Shown here one piece after another: positions 21,133 through 29,458 of a stretch of DNA of 55,390 nucleotides. A program made the position numbers and the translations under genes. The first letter of the stretch is position 1. Each line of letters begins with the position of its first letter. Source of the DNA: Verrucomicrobiota bacterium (GTDB lineage Bacteria > Verrucomicrobiota > Verrucomicrobiia > Verrucomicrobiales > Akkermansiaceae); assembly GCA_026397725.1 (NCBI GenBank), contig JAPLUI010000493.1, positions 1 to 55,390 of the forward strand, read 5' to 3'. The notes under the pieces are model-generated. The model searched no databases, was not told the origin of the DNA, and saw only the letters and a list, made by a program, of their open reading frames with translations.

Positions 21133-21951
21133 CTAACAAAGTCGCACCATGTCCTTGACGAATTGGCCCCAGAGGAAGATGAGGCCGCGCTTGGAGTATT
21201 GGAAATGGCCGTCGCCGGTGAGGCGGATGATGCCGGAGGCCAGGTTGGATTCCACCTGGCTGCGCATCTCGCGCTCCAGGGCATCCGCGATGTCGTCGGG
21301 ATCGGGCATGCGCAAGTGATCCGGGGAGACCTTGTTGCGATCCAGGAAATCGTGGTGGTTGCGGAGGATGTGATGGAAACAATTCCGCTCGCAGGGGACG
21401 TAATTCCAGCGAATCTGCGGTGAGCCTTGGAGGGTGAGGGAGAAGGGGAAATTGGTGGTGCGCCAGGTGCGGCCATGGCCGTCACAGGAGGTTACCGAGA
21501 TGAAGGAAAAGGCCACCTCACTCTGCTCGCAAAGGCAAATGGCAGCCACCGCGCGTTCTTCCGGATGCCAGTAAAAGCAGAAGAACTGCTGCATGCCGGC
21601 CCATTTCCAGCCGCAATCCGAGACGTGCTCGAAGCCGACTTCTTCCATGGCGGCGGCGGCTTCCGGCGCATTGGGAAAGAATGCCGGATTCGGCACTGAG
21701 CGATGGTGCAGCCGGTTGTTGAGCGGCAAGCGCAGGCACCGGATGTGGGTCAGCAGCTCAAACCACGGGAGGAAGAACCAGCAGGAAACCGCGATGATGC
21801 CACCGAGCCTGCTGCCGGAGAGGAAGTATCCCAGCCAGAAGGTGGCGATCAAGAACGTGAGCGCGCCCAATTTCCGCAAGAACACCCTGCTGGCACTTCG
21901 CAGTGCCATGGCAAGGACGAATAATCCGGTGACAATCAGAGTTTCTTGCAT
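21133..21951 (-). CDS. Membrane-anchored protein of unknown function
   Basis: 272 residues from ATG 21951 (MQETLIVTGLFVLAMALRSA); the open frame extends 58 codons upstream but without convincing protein character. Two or three hydrophobic segments lie in the first 85 residues (around 3-17, 30-47 and 52-66). A soluble domain follows with several cysteines and histidines (CGWKWAGMQQFFCFYWHPEE, CFHHILRNHHDF) and an acidic stretch MPDPDDIADALE. No family is recognised. It is convergent with bioB, and a divergent PEP-CTERM gene starts 261 bases from its start. The gap shows no feature I can name. Confidence 0.65.
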   Translation of the reverse strand: MQETLIVTGLFVLAMALRSASRVFLRKLGALTFLIATFWLGYFLSGSRLGGIIAVSCWFFLPWFELLTHIRCLRLPLNNRLHHRSVPNPAFFPNAPEAAAAMEEVGFEHVSDCGWKWAGMQQFFCFYWHPEERAVAAICLCEQSEVAFSFISVTSCDGHGRTWRTTNFPFSLTLQGSPQIRWNYVPCERNCFHHILRNHHDFLDRNKVSPDHLRMPDPDDIADALEREMRSQVESNLASGIIRLTGDGHFQYSKRGLIFLWGQFVKDMVRLC

Positions 21952-22212
21952 GGTTGGAATAGCCGGTGGCAGCAGACCTCTCCGGCCGCCGATTGGCCGG
22001 GGAAACACGCTCTCACCCGAGACAAGTTCCACAGTTTCCATACCTGCGCAAGTGCTCGTTTCCCGATCCCCGGAAATTGTCCGTTGGCCCTGATCCACGG
22101 TTGACATTGAGCTGCCTGCGGGCACCCGCCCCGGGTCAGGTCGCCATGCTGAAAAAAGTTGAAATCAGCGCTTGAATTCTCCGGTATTCGGGTTAGGCTG
22201 GCGCCACGTTTT

Positions 22213-23244
22213 ATGAAAAACCAGTGTTCAATGCTTGTGGCACCCGTGTGCGTGGTGAGTATGGTCCTGATGCTGCCGGCCTCCGCCGTCATCGTGGCCG
22301 GTGCCAATGGTGGTGCGGGAACCACCACCAACACGACGGCCGAACAACTCAATGCCGCCCTTGGCACGACCTTTGCCAATTTCGGCAACGTCATCAAGTA
22401 CTCGGATTCGTCCGGGATTTACCTCGGATACAATCCATCAAACATGGAGGTCTGGGTGCTCAGTGCGCGGCATGTGACTCCCACCGTGGCCAACAGCACC
22501 CTCACGATCGAGGGGATTTCCTTGGTCCAGCAAGGCAGCCAGCAAATTGTCGCCGGGGCGGATCTGGCGCTCATCAAGTACCAGAACGCTTTCAATCTGG
22601 TCCCTTCGCTGCCGTCCATCTCGCTGGCGTCTGCGGCACCGTCGCTCAACCAACAGATTGTCATGATCGGCTGGGGGGTTGACCGGGTCCAAGGCCCCAG
22701 CACCGGACCCAACACCAGCGATGCCGTGGCAGTGACGGGCGGCACCGGTGCTGGCTACACCTGGCGGGCGAATTCCGACGCCAATCGATTTCTCAGGTGG
22801 GGCACCAACAATGTGGATAGCGGGGTGTACACCGATGGTTCGGGGGCCAGCACCACGCAAGGCTGGAAGGCGGATTTTGACAGCCCGGCCAGCGGCCAGT
22901 GGCAGACCTCCAACGAGGCCACGGCCGCACTCCGGGATTCCGGCAGCGGCGCGTTTGCCCTCAATGGCGGGGTCTGGCAGCTTGTCGGCAGTGCCTCCGG
23001 GACCTTTGCCAATGGAGCCGAATCGCCGTTCACCTCCGAAGCCGACTTTCAAGGGACGTTTTACACGGACATAGGCACCTTCAATTCGGCGATCACCGCG
23101 ACGATCGGCGCAACCCTGGTGCCCGAAGCCAGCACCGCCTGCCTGGTTTTGCTAGGCGGCATGGGCCTGCTGGCGGTTCGCCGCGTTGCTTCCCAGAGGG
23201 CTTGGTCACCGGCTGAGTGCGCGGTCCTCCGCCTGGGGAAGTGA
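22213..23244 (+). CDS. PEP-CTERM-anchored trypsin-like serine protease homologue
   Basis: 343 residues from ATG 22213. The signal peptide runs to about residue 25 (VCVVSMVLMLPASA). The body has a trypsin-type triad in order: His87 in LSARHVT, Asp117 in GADLALIK and Ser243 in RDSGSGAF, with the usual GDSGG altered to RDSGSG. The C-terminus reads LVPEAS (about 302-307), a hydrophobic stretch LVLLGGMGLL and basic VRR, which is the PEP-CTERM sorting signal used by exosortase. It then continues about 20 residues further than usual. A surface-sorted protease is inferred. The exosortase gene is not in the window. Confidence 0.75.
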   Translation: MKNQCSMLVAPVCVVSMVLMLPASAVIVAGANGGAGTTTNTTAEQLNAALGTTFANFGNVIKYSDSSGIYLGYNPSNMEVWVLSARHVTPTVANSTLTIEGISLVQQGSQQIVAGADLALIKYQNAFNLVPSLPSISLASAAPSLNQQIVMIGWGVDRVQGPSTGPNTSDAVAVTGGTGAGYTWRANSDANRFLRWGTNNVDSGVYTDGSGASTTQGWKADFDSPASGQWQTSNEATAALRDSGSGAFALNGGVWQLVGSASGTFANGAESPFTSEADFQGTFYTDIGTFNSAITATIGATLVPEASTACLVLLGGMGLLAVRRVASQRAWSPAECAVLRLGK

Positions 23245-23319
23245 GTTTGCAGGGTCTCCGATTTTTTGGATGAACTGAATGCTTGGTGGCTCTATATGAG
23301 TGCCCACCCGCCGCCAACC

Positions 23320-25422
23320 ATGACCCGCCTTCCCACTTTCCTGCTTGCCATTGCCGCTATTGCAGCACCCGCCCGGGCCCAGTTCGCCACCCCCTTCGGC
23401 GCGGCCAATGCAACGAGCACGACCGCCACGCTGATCTCGGAAGCGCAAACCATCGCTCCCGGCAAACCCTTCACCCTCGCCCTGCAGCTCAAGCACCCAG
23501 CAGGCTGGCACAGCTACTACCTGAACTCCGGCGGCGTCGAGAACTCCCCCGCCATCGAGTGGAAACTCCCCGCCGGATTCAGCGCCGGACCCATCCAATG
23601 GCCGGTGCCCACAGCCAAAGACGGCTTCTTCGGCAAGAGTTTTGTTTACGCGGGCAGCCCCGCGTTGCTGGTGGACATCACGGCACCAGCCACGTTGCAG
23701 GCTGGTGAAACCGTCACCCTAAGCGCCAAAGCCACGTGGCAGATCTGCGCGGAATCCTGCATCAATGAGGGGCAGGAATTCACGCTGAGTCTGCCCGTGG
23801 CAGCCTCCGCCGTGGCCGATCCCGCGCAAGCCGCATTCTTCAGCCAGGCCCGCAGCAGGATTCCCACGGCCAATCCCGCCTGGACCCTCCGCGCCTATCC
23901 GGCGGCTGGCAATTTCGTGCTGCGCCTCAGTCCGCCAGCAGGGACCACGGTCGCCCAGGCGCAAGCGCTTGATTTCATTCCCAACGAGCGATTCCTCAAG
24001 TCGCTCAGCGACGGTGGCAAGGTCTCGCGCGACGGCTCGGACTGGATCGTCACCTTGCAGCGCAACGCCGTGGATTTCAACAACCAAGCCATCCCCGTGG
24101 GCAAGACCCTCTCCGGCATCCTCCTCGGCGGCAAGCCCGGTGCACCTGATGCCTACGCCATGCGCATCCCGGAGGTCAAGATCGGCCCCCCCCCGGCAGT
24201 GCCGCTGTCGTTGCTGCAATTGCTCCCGATCCTTGGCGGCATGTTGCTCGGGGGGCTGATCCTCAATCTGATGCCCTGCGTGTTTCCCGTGATTGGTTTG
24301 AAGATCATGGGCTTCGTCCAACAAGCGGGGGACGAGCGTGGAAAGATCATGGGGCACGGGCTGCTCTTCGCACTCGGAGTCTTGGTTTCCTTTGGCGTGC
24401 TGAGTGGCATTTTGTTTGCCGGGCGTGCGGCGGCGGACATCGGCTGGGGCTATCAACTCCAGTTTCCGGGGGTCGTGTTGGGCTTGATGCTGTTGATGTT
24501 CGTGCTGGCTTTGAACCTGTTCGGGCTGTTTGAAATCGGCACCGCCGCCACCTCTGTGGGCGGGAAATTGCAGTCACAACAAGGTCTCGCCGGCTCATTC
24601 TGCTCCGGCGTGCTAGCCACCATTGTCGCCACCCCGTGCTCGGCTCCGTTTCTCGGCGCGGCCATCGGGGCGGCCATCGGTTTGCCTGCCGTGCAGTTTT
24701 TCGCCGCCTTTGCCGCCATGGCCATCGGTCTCGCGCTGCCGTACCTGATTCTATCCGCCTTTCCGCACCTGCTCCGCCTGCTCCCCCGGCCCGGCCCGTG
24801 GATGGTGAGCTTCAAACAGGCCATGTCGTTTCTGCTGTTTGCCACGGCGGGCTATCTGCTGTGGGTCTATGGCGGGCAAATCGGCCTGGAATACATGTTA
24901 GGCCCGGTTTTCGGGCTCTGCTTGATTGCCATGGCCGGCTGGATCTACGGGCGCTGGTTTCTGCCCCACCTGTCGCGGGCCACTCGCCGCACTGCACTCA
25001 CCCTTGCCTTGGCCTTCGCGGCAGGCGGCTTGCTGCTAGCCATGCCACCCAAAGCCGGCCTCAAGTGGGAACCTTGGTCACCCACCCGCGTGGATCAACT
25101 GCTGGAGCAAGGTCGTCCGGTTTACATCGATTTCACCGCGCAGTGGTGCCTGACCTGCCAGCTCAACAAGAAGCTGGCCTATTCGCCCGCAGTGATCGCC
25201 TTGATGAAGGCGAAAAACATCGCCGCGCTCAAGGCCGACAAGACCAATCCCAGTCCCGAGATCGAAGCGAAACTGCAGGAACTCGGTCGCACGGCCATTC
25301 CGGTGAACGTGCTGCTGGTCCCCGGCAAAGCCGCCATCGTCGCCCCCGAGCTGCTCTCCGCCGCCTACCTCACGGATTTGTTCACCAAGGAAGTCCCCGC
25401 CGCCGGAACCGCCGAAAAGTAA
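23320..25422 (+). CDS. dsbD: Thiol:disulfide interchange protein DsbD/ScsB-like
   Basis: 700 residues from ATG 23320 (MTRLPTFLLAIAAIAAPARA, a signal peptide). A periplasmic N-terminal domain (about 21-295) contains the WQICAESC cysteine pair. A membrane domain of eight or so helices (about 300-565) has Cys in NLMPCVFPV and in VATPCSAPF. The C-terminal thioredoxin domain (about 590-700) has WCLTC. Three cysteine pairs are what DsbD needs to pass electrons from cytosolic thioredoxin through the membrane to periplasmic substrates. The N-terminal domain is closer to ScsB-type than to E. coli DsbD. It converges with the lipoprotein gene, with an 18-base gap. Confidence 0.9.
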   Translation: MTRLPTFLLAIAAIAAPARAQFATPFGAANATSTTATLISEAQTIAPGKPFTLALQLKHPAGWHSYYLNSGGVENSPAIEWKLPAGFSAGPIQWPVPTAKDGFFGKSFVYAGSPALLVDITAPATLQAGETVTLSAKATWQICAESCINEGQEFTLSLPVAASAVADPAQAAFFSQARSRIPTANPAWTLRAYPAAGNFVLRLSPPAGTTVAQAQALDFIPNERFLKSLSDGGKVSRDGSDWIVTLQRNAVDFNNQAIPVGKTLSGILLGGKPGAPDAYAMRIPEVKIGPPPAVPLSLLQLLPILGGMLLGGLILNLMPCVFPVIGLKIMGFVQQAGDERGKIMGHGLLFALGVLVSFGVLSGILFAGRAAADIGWGYQLQFPGVVLGLMLLMFVLALNLFGLFEIGTAATSVGGKLQSQQGLAGSFCSGVLATIVATPCSAPFLGAAIGAAIGLPAVQFFAAFAAMAIGLALPYLILSAFPHLLRLLPRPGPWMVSFKQAMSFLLFATAGYLLWVYGGQIGLEYMLGPVFGLCLIAMAGWIYGRWFLPHLSRATRRTALTLALAFAAGGLLLAMPPKAGLKWEPWSPTRVDQLLEQGRPVYIDFTAQWCLTCQLNKKLAYSPAVIALMKAKNIAALKADKTNPSPEIEAKLQELGRTAIPVNVLLVPGKAAIVAPELLSAAYLTDLFTKEVPAAGTAEK

Positions 25423-25440
25423 GCGCGGCGCGGCGTGCCC

Positions 25441-26472
25441 TCACTTGGCGGCGGCAGGAGTTTGCTGCCACTCACGGGTGACCGCTACCGACACCGCGCC
25501 CTGAATGCGGATGGAATGGCTGCTGCGGGCTCCGCTGACGAGGGTTTGGACCGTCTCAAGCTGTTCGCGGATGACGACCGGATAAACCAACGACAGCCAG
25601 ACTTTGCCGGAGCTGATCGACACCTCTTGATCGAAAACCTCCCCATCCGGGCCGGGCACCCCGGCAGCGTGGTAATCGCCAGTCACCGAGAACACCCCGC
25701 ATGGGTGCCCGCCGCTCGCCTCGAACGACTCAAGCTTGAGGCCAAGCGCCCCGCTGGCACCCTCACCTAACAACAATGCCAGCGCCGCCCCGGCAAGCGG
25801 CACGGTTTCGCCCGGCTTGAGGCGGCGCGGCCCAAACCAATAAGCCCGCGGCAACACCCCGGCATCCATGCACAGGGCTCCCATGGAGGGCTCCAGCTCG
25901 CTCCCCCAAGCGGCAAATTTGAAGTCGCTGACGTGCTGCGCCTGCCACCGTTTGCCATGGCGGGTCAGGCTGATTGTCCCGCCTGCCAGATCCTTGCTGC
26001 GGGTCAGTTCGACCGGCGGCTCGGGGACGACAGGTGCGGCGACTGCCGCCGCCGCCTTGCCCGCCACCGGCAGGGAAAACCCGGCGCTTTCCATGGTGAG
26101 CGCAACCCGCTCCCCCGTCCGCGCATAAACCGTGGTGAAATACCGCGTGCCGGACAGGACGGCACTTTGGTTGCCAATGGCGGATTTCACCAGGACCCGT
26201 GCGGAGTTGAACGTGAACCGCCGCTCCACCTTCACCTGAAGCTGTTCGGGAAACGGCAAATCCTTGCGGAAAACGGCCCCTTCCGGCGTTTGATCGACGA
26301 GCGCCTGAAGCACCGGATCCGGCGTGGTCCCGGCCGACTTGCTGGCATCGATGGTGGCGGCAGCCTTCGTCTCGGCACTGCGCTTCACCTGGCCTGCAAG
26401 CCCGCGAAGCTTGCCACAAGAAACGCTGAGCAGTCCAATGGCGGCGATGCCTAACAGGCGCTGGGTTCTCAT
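25441..26472 (-). CDS. Predicted lipoprotein, unknown function
   Basis: 343 residues. MRTQRLLGIAAIGLLSVSCG is a type II signal with lipobox LSVSC and lipidated Cys19. The rest is a soluble, strand-rich protein with TRSKDLAGGTISLTRHGKRW and GPRRLKPGETVPLAGAAL among its clearer segments. No family is recognised. ATG 26472 overlaps the stop of cysE (ATGA), so the two are translationally coupled. Start choice rests on that overlap and on the lipobox. Confidence 0.75.
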   Translation of the reverse strand: MRTQRLLGIAAIGLLSVSCGKLRGLAGQVKRSAETKAAATIDASKSAGTTPDPVLQALVDQTPEGAVFRKDLPFPEQLQVKVERRFTFNSARVLVKSAIGNQSAVLSGTRYFTTVYARTGERVALTMESAGFSLPVAGKAAAAVAAPVVPEPPVELTRSKDLAGGTISLTRHGKRWQAQHVSDFKFAAWGSELEPSMGALCMDAGVLPRAYWFGPRRLKPGETVPLAGAALALLLGEGASGALGLKLESFEASGGHPCGVFSVTGDYHAAGVPGPDGEVFDQEVSISSGKVWLSLVYPVVIREQLETVQTLVSGARSSHSIRIQGAVSVAVTREWQQTPAAAK

Positions 26473-27290
26473 CTTGTGGCGGGGTGTTTGGTTGATGCCA
26501 GGATTCCTTCGCGACAATCGAGTTGCTGGTTCATTTCGATCGCGGGGTTCTCCTCACTGACTTCACCGACGACAATGGCCGGCACGCCCGCCACGGTCGT
26601 GTGGGGCGGGACATCGGAGAGCACGACACTGCCGGCCCCGACCTTCGCGCCGGTGCCGATTTCAACACGACCCAGGATTTTGGCACCGGCGCCGAGCAGG
26701 ACGCCGGAACGCACGATCGGATGGCGCAGCCCGGTTGCCTTGCCAGTGCCCCCCAAGGTGACTTCGTGCAGAATGGAAACATCGTCCTCGATGATGGCCG
26801 TTTCCCCAACCACAAAGGAGGTGGCGTGATCCAACAAGATGCCGCAACCGATGCGGGCCGCCGGATGGATGTCCACCGCGAAGGCTTCACTGGCGAGGCT
26901 CTGGAGATACAGCGCCAGCCAGCGCCGCCCGTCCCGCCAGAGTTGATGGGAAACCCGGTAGGTGCAGAGCGCCAGAAACCCCTTGTAAAAGAGCAACGGT
27001 TCCAAGGGCGAAAAACACGCCGGATCCCGCTCGTACATCGCCAGCAAATCACGAACCGCACTGCGCACCAGCAGGGCTTCACGCTCAAACACCCCGGTGA
27101 ACATCGGCTCCATGCTCTGCCGCGGCATGTCCGCTCGGGCCAGGCGGCGACCCAGCCGGGCGCCGAGCGCGGCTGCCAGTGAGTCCCGGGAAAGAATCAC
27201 GTCATCCACCAGCGGCTCGAGCGTCGGCTCCTCCGCAACGACGCGGCGGCCCTCGGCACGCAGCGCTGCCCAGACGCTGGCAAGATCCAT
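26469..27290 (-). CDS. cysE: Serine O-acetyltransferase
   Basis: 273 residues from ATG 27290. It makes O-acetylserine from serine and acetyl-CoA, the first step of cysteine synthesis. The N-terminal helical domain (MDLASVWAALRAEGRRVVAE to about residue 140) is followed by the left-handed beta-helix: AVDIHPAARIGCGILLDHAT, GETAIIEDDVSILHEVTLGG, GTGAKVGAGSVVLSDVPPHTTVAGVPA. ATG 27290 is preceded by GGGGGGAA, one of the few strong ribosome-binding sites in the window; upstream ATGs at 27353 and 27362 would overlap the divergent regulator. It is followed by the lipoprotein gene with a 4-base overlap. The divergent Rrf2 gene suggests cysteine-linked control. Confidence 0.93.
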   Translation of the reverse strand: MDLASVWAALRAEGRRVVAEEPTLEPLVDDVILSRDSLAAALGARLGRRLARADMPRQSMEPMFTGVFEREALLVRSAVRDLLAMYERDPACFSPLEPLLFYKGFLALCTYRVSHQLWRDGRRWLALYLQSLASEAFAVDIHPAARIGCGILLDHATSFVVGETAIIEDDVSILHEVTLGGTGKATGLRHPIVRSGVLLGAGAKILGRVEIGTGAKVGAGSVVLSDVPPHTTVAGVPAIVVGEVSEENPAIEMNQQLDCREGILASTKHPATR

Positions 27291-27360
27291 TTTCCCCCCG
27301 ACGCACAGCCTGGCCGTGTTCTTGCTCGCCGGATCGCCGTCGATATGTTGCATTTCGCTC

Positions 27361-27774
27361 ATGAAGATTTCGCAGAAATTGGAATACGCGTGCCGGGCTC
27401 TCAGCCAGCTCGCAAAGCACCATGACGGGAGAACTCTTACTCGACTTGACGATCTCGCGCAACGAGAAGACATCTCCAGGAGCTATTTACTGCAAATTCT
27501 CAACGATTTGCGCCGCGCCGGCCTCATCGACAGTTGCCGCGGCGCGGCCGGCGGCTACCTGCTCGCCCGCCCGGCTGGCACCATCAGCCTGCGCCAGGTG
27601 GTGGAGTCCGTCGATCCCGCACTGCTGCAAAACTCGGTGACCTTGGATGGCGAATCCGGCCCCGCCATCCAATCGGTCTGGGAAAAGATTTCCATCGACC
27701 TGCGCGACGCGCTGAACCGGATCACTCTGGAAAGCATCAGCGCCGGACCAAGCTCCCCGATGTTTTTCATTTGA
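27361..27774 (+). CDS. Rrf2-family transcriptional regulator, CymR-like
   Basis: 137 residues with the Rrf2 winged-helix start MKISQKLEYACRALSQLAKH, the recognition region ISRSYLLQILNDLRRAGLID and the wing GAAGGYLLARPAGTISL. The cluster of three cysteines that binds Fe-S in IscR or NsrR is missing after the wing (ESVDPALLQNS has none), as in CymR-type regulators. CymR represses cysteine genes in Bacillus together with CysK. Starting 70 bases from cysE in the opposite direction, it probably controls cysE and itself. The exact operator was not identified. Confidence 0.85.
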   Translation: MKISQKLEYACRALSQLAKHHDGRTLTRLDDLAQREDISRSYLLQILNDLRRAGLIDSCRGAAGGYLLARPAGTISLRQVVESVDPALLQNSVTLDGESGPAIQSVWEKISIDLRDALNRITLESISAGPSSPMFFI

Positions 27775-27891
27775 ATTCGGCACCAAGCACCAGCGGTTTT
27801 TCAAATAATCAACGTTTGCCGAATATTTTGCTGGTCAAAGCAGGTGGATTTGGGTAGTACTCAGGTGTCCCGTTCAACCCCCCTGCATCCC

Positions 27892-28527
27892 ATGCCTGCC
27901 CCCGGCGAACACACCCACCATATCAAGATCCGCACCACCCAAATGGAAATGCCGACGCGTCCGACTTCCTCACCGCTGGAGGATTACGATCACAAGCTCA
28001 AAGTGGCGCAAGACGAACTGGAGCGCATCCAGATCCAACGCGTGGAACTGGAGCGGAAAAAGCAAGAGCTTGAGGAACTCACCGCACGCAAGCGGGCCTT
28101 CATGTCCCAGCAGGTCGAGCTTTCGGAAAAGCTCATCTCCGCAGTCACCATGATCGAGCGCGAGCTGAATGAGATCCGCCAGGAAAGCGAGGATCTTGAA
28201 CAATGCCGCGTCTGTTTCGCCTCCCACCTGGACAAGCTGCAAAAAATCAATCCGGAGAATTGGACCCGCGACAACCTCTCAGAGAAACTCGAGCGTGCCA
28301 CCATGGCCGTGGACATCGCGGTGGACGAATATGACCAGGCCGCCAGTCATTTCGAGGCCAGCCGCAGCGGTGCCATCTTCGGACGGGCCTCCACCAAGCG
28401 TGGCCGCAGCCGGACCCGCTCCTCCAATGGTTCGGAATTCCGGCACAACCTCCGCAACGGTCTCGCCTTCAACCTCCCGCTCTGTGTGCTCGGCGGTGCC
28501 GCCCTCGTCATCTATCTTCTCAAGTAG
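27892..28527 (+). CDS. Coiled-coil, tail-anchored membrane protein, unknown
   Basis: 211 residues from ATG 27892 (a GTG 16 codons earlier is possible). Residues about 30-135 are a continuous coiled coil (LERIQIQRVELERKKQELEE, then LISAVTMIERELNEIRQESE). A basic, Ser/Arg-rich linker (TKRGRSRTRSSNG) leads to a single C-terminal membrane segment (LPLCVLGGAALVIYLLK) that ends the protein, so it is a tail-anchored type. No family is recognised. The next gene, 11 bases downstream, also ends in a lone membrane helix, so the two probably work together. Confidence 0.7.
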   Translation: MPAPGEHTHHIKIRTTQMEMPTRPTSSPLEDYDHKLKVAQDELERIQIQRVELERKKQELEELTARKRAFMSQQVELSEKLISAVTMIERELNEIRQESEDLEQCRVCFASHLDKLQKINPENWTRDNLSEKLERATMAVDIAVDEYDQAASHFEASRSGAIFGRASTKRGRSRTRSSNGSEFRHNLRNGLAFNLPLCVLGGAALVIYLLK

Positions 28528-28538
28528 AATCCGTCCCC

Positions 28539-28856
28539 ATGAGCTTGCCCGTCATTCTACAAGAGGAACTGGACCTGAAGCGCTGCAAGGAAGATGACCT
28601 GAAGCTGGCCAAGGAATTGGCGGAAGCCCTCGAAGTTCCGCTGAGAATCGCGCGTGAGAAGCAGGATCGCGAGAACACGTTGCCGCCCCTCGACATGGTC
28701 AACGAAATCACCTGGCGCAAGCGACAGGAACTCCCCACCCGCTCAGCCGCCCGCAATCATCTGAAAATCCAGGGTCGCAGCCTGCTGCTGTTGCTCACTC
28801 TCGGTGCCGCCGCCGCCGCCCTCATCCTCTGGGGCCTCCACTTGATGAAGGGTTGA
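28539..28856 (+). CDS. Small tail-anchored membrane protein, unknown
   Basis: 105 residues. The charged N-terminal part (LQEELDLKRCKEDDLKLAKE) is helical. It is followed by a basic segment (RNHLKIQGR) and one C-terminal membrane helix (SLLLLLTLGAAAAALILWGL) ending HLMKG. No family is recognised. It starts 11 bases after the coiled-coil tail-anchored gene and shares its topology, which suggests a two-gene unit. Confidence 0.7.
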   Translation: MSLPVILQEELDLKRCKEDDLKLAKELAEALEVPLRIAREKQDRENTLPPLDMVNEITWRKRQELPTRSAARNHLKIQGRSLLLLLTLGAAAAALILWGLHLMKG

Positions 28857-28949
28857 GTATTCCTGGTCCCGCACCCGAGGCGGCGGGTGCTATTAGTGTT
28901 GAACATCGGCGCGGCAGTGACCAGCTTGGGCGGTCACCCGACCCCGCCG

Positions 28950-29231
28950 ATGCCCCGACCCCAGCGCAATAACAAGAAGAGCCTGATCCACCGCGACACC
29001 CATTACCAATGGATCATCCACAACCGGACGGTGTGCAACGAGCTGCAGGTGGAATTGAGTGCCTCGGTCAACGGCCAATTGCTGCTGGCGGAATTGCCGC
29101 GCGTCGTCAACCATGAGATGGTCACCGCAGCGATTGAGTTTGGCCGTGGCCACGGCTGGGCGCCGGAAACAAGCGCCGCCCCCTTCCGGTGCAAGCTCGA
29201 GCGCAAGGTGTTTTTGCGGGTGCTTGGGTAG
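28950..29231 (+). CDS. Hypothetical protein
   Basis: 93 residues from ATG 28950 (MPRPQRNNKKSLIHRDTHYQ). The central part WIIHNRTVCNELQVELSASV with NGQLLLAELPRVVNHEMVTA looks like a folded alpha/beta protein, and the C-terminus is basic (FRCKLERKVFLRVLG). No family is recognised. An overlapping minus-strand frame exists but reads as Ala/Arg-rich shadow sequence. It is followed by a palindromic repeat. Confidence 0.55.
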   Translation: MPRPQRNNKKSLIHRDTHYQWIIHNRTVCNELQVELSASVNGQLLLAELPRVVNHEMVTAAIEFGRGHGWAPETSAAPFRCKLERKVFLRVLG

Positions 29232-29266
29232 GCGCTGAGAAACTGTCGCATGCGCATGAGGTGCAC

Positions 29267-29354
29267 TGTAGCGGCGGTCTGTGACCGCCGATGCCACTGA
29301 GAAGAGCCAAAGCGCTCGTCCTTTCGCTGCGGCGGTCATAGACGCGCCGCTACA
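29267..29354. repeat. REP-like inverted repeat
   Basis: The left arm is TGTAGCGGCGGTC followed by TGTGACCGCCG. The right arm is CGGCGGTCATAGACG followed by CGCCGCTACA. They are near-perfect inverse copies around a 40-base centre. Both arms also contain a short internal GGCGGTC/GACCGCC palindrome. It lies between the hypothetical gene and the 3' end of acuC. The remaining 29355-29458 shows nothing else. Confidence 0.8.
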
Positions 29355-29458
29355 ATCCGATAGTTATTCGCAGGCACAAAGCGATGTTGAAAACAGCCGC
29401 AAGAGTGCCGATTTTTCCCGCCTCGTCCCGCGAGGTGGCAGGAAGCAAGTCGTGTTAC

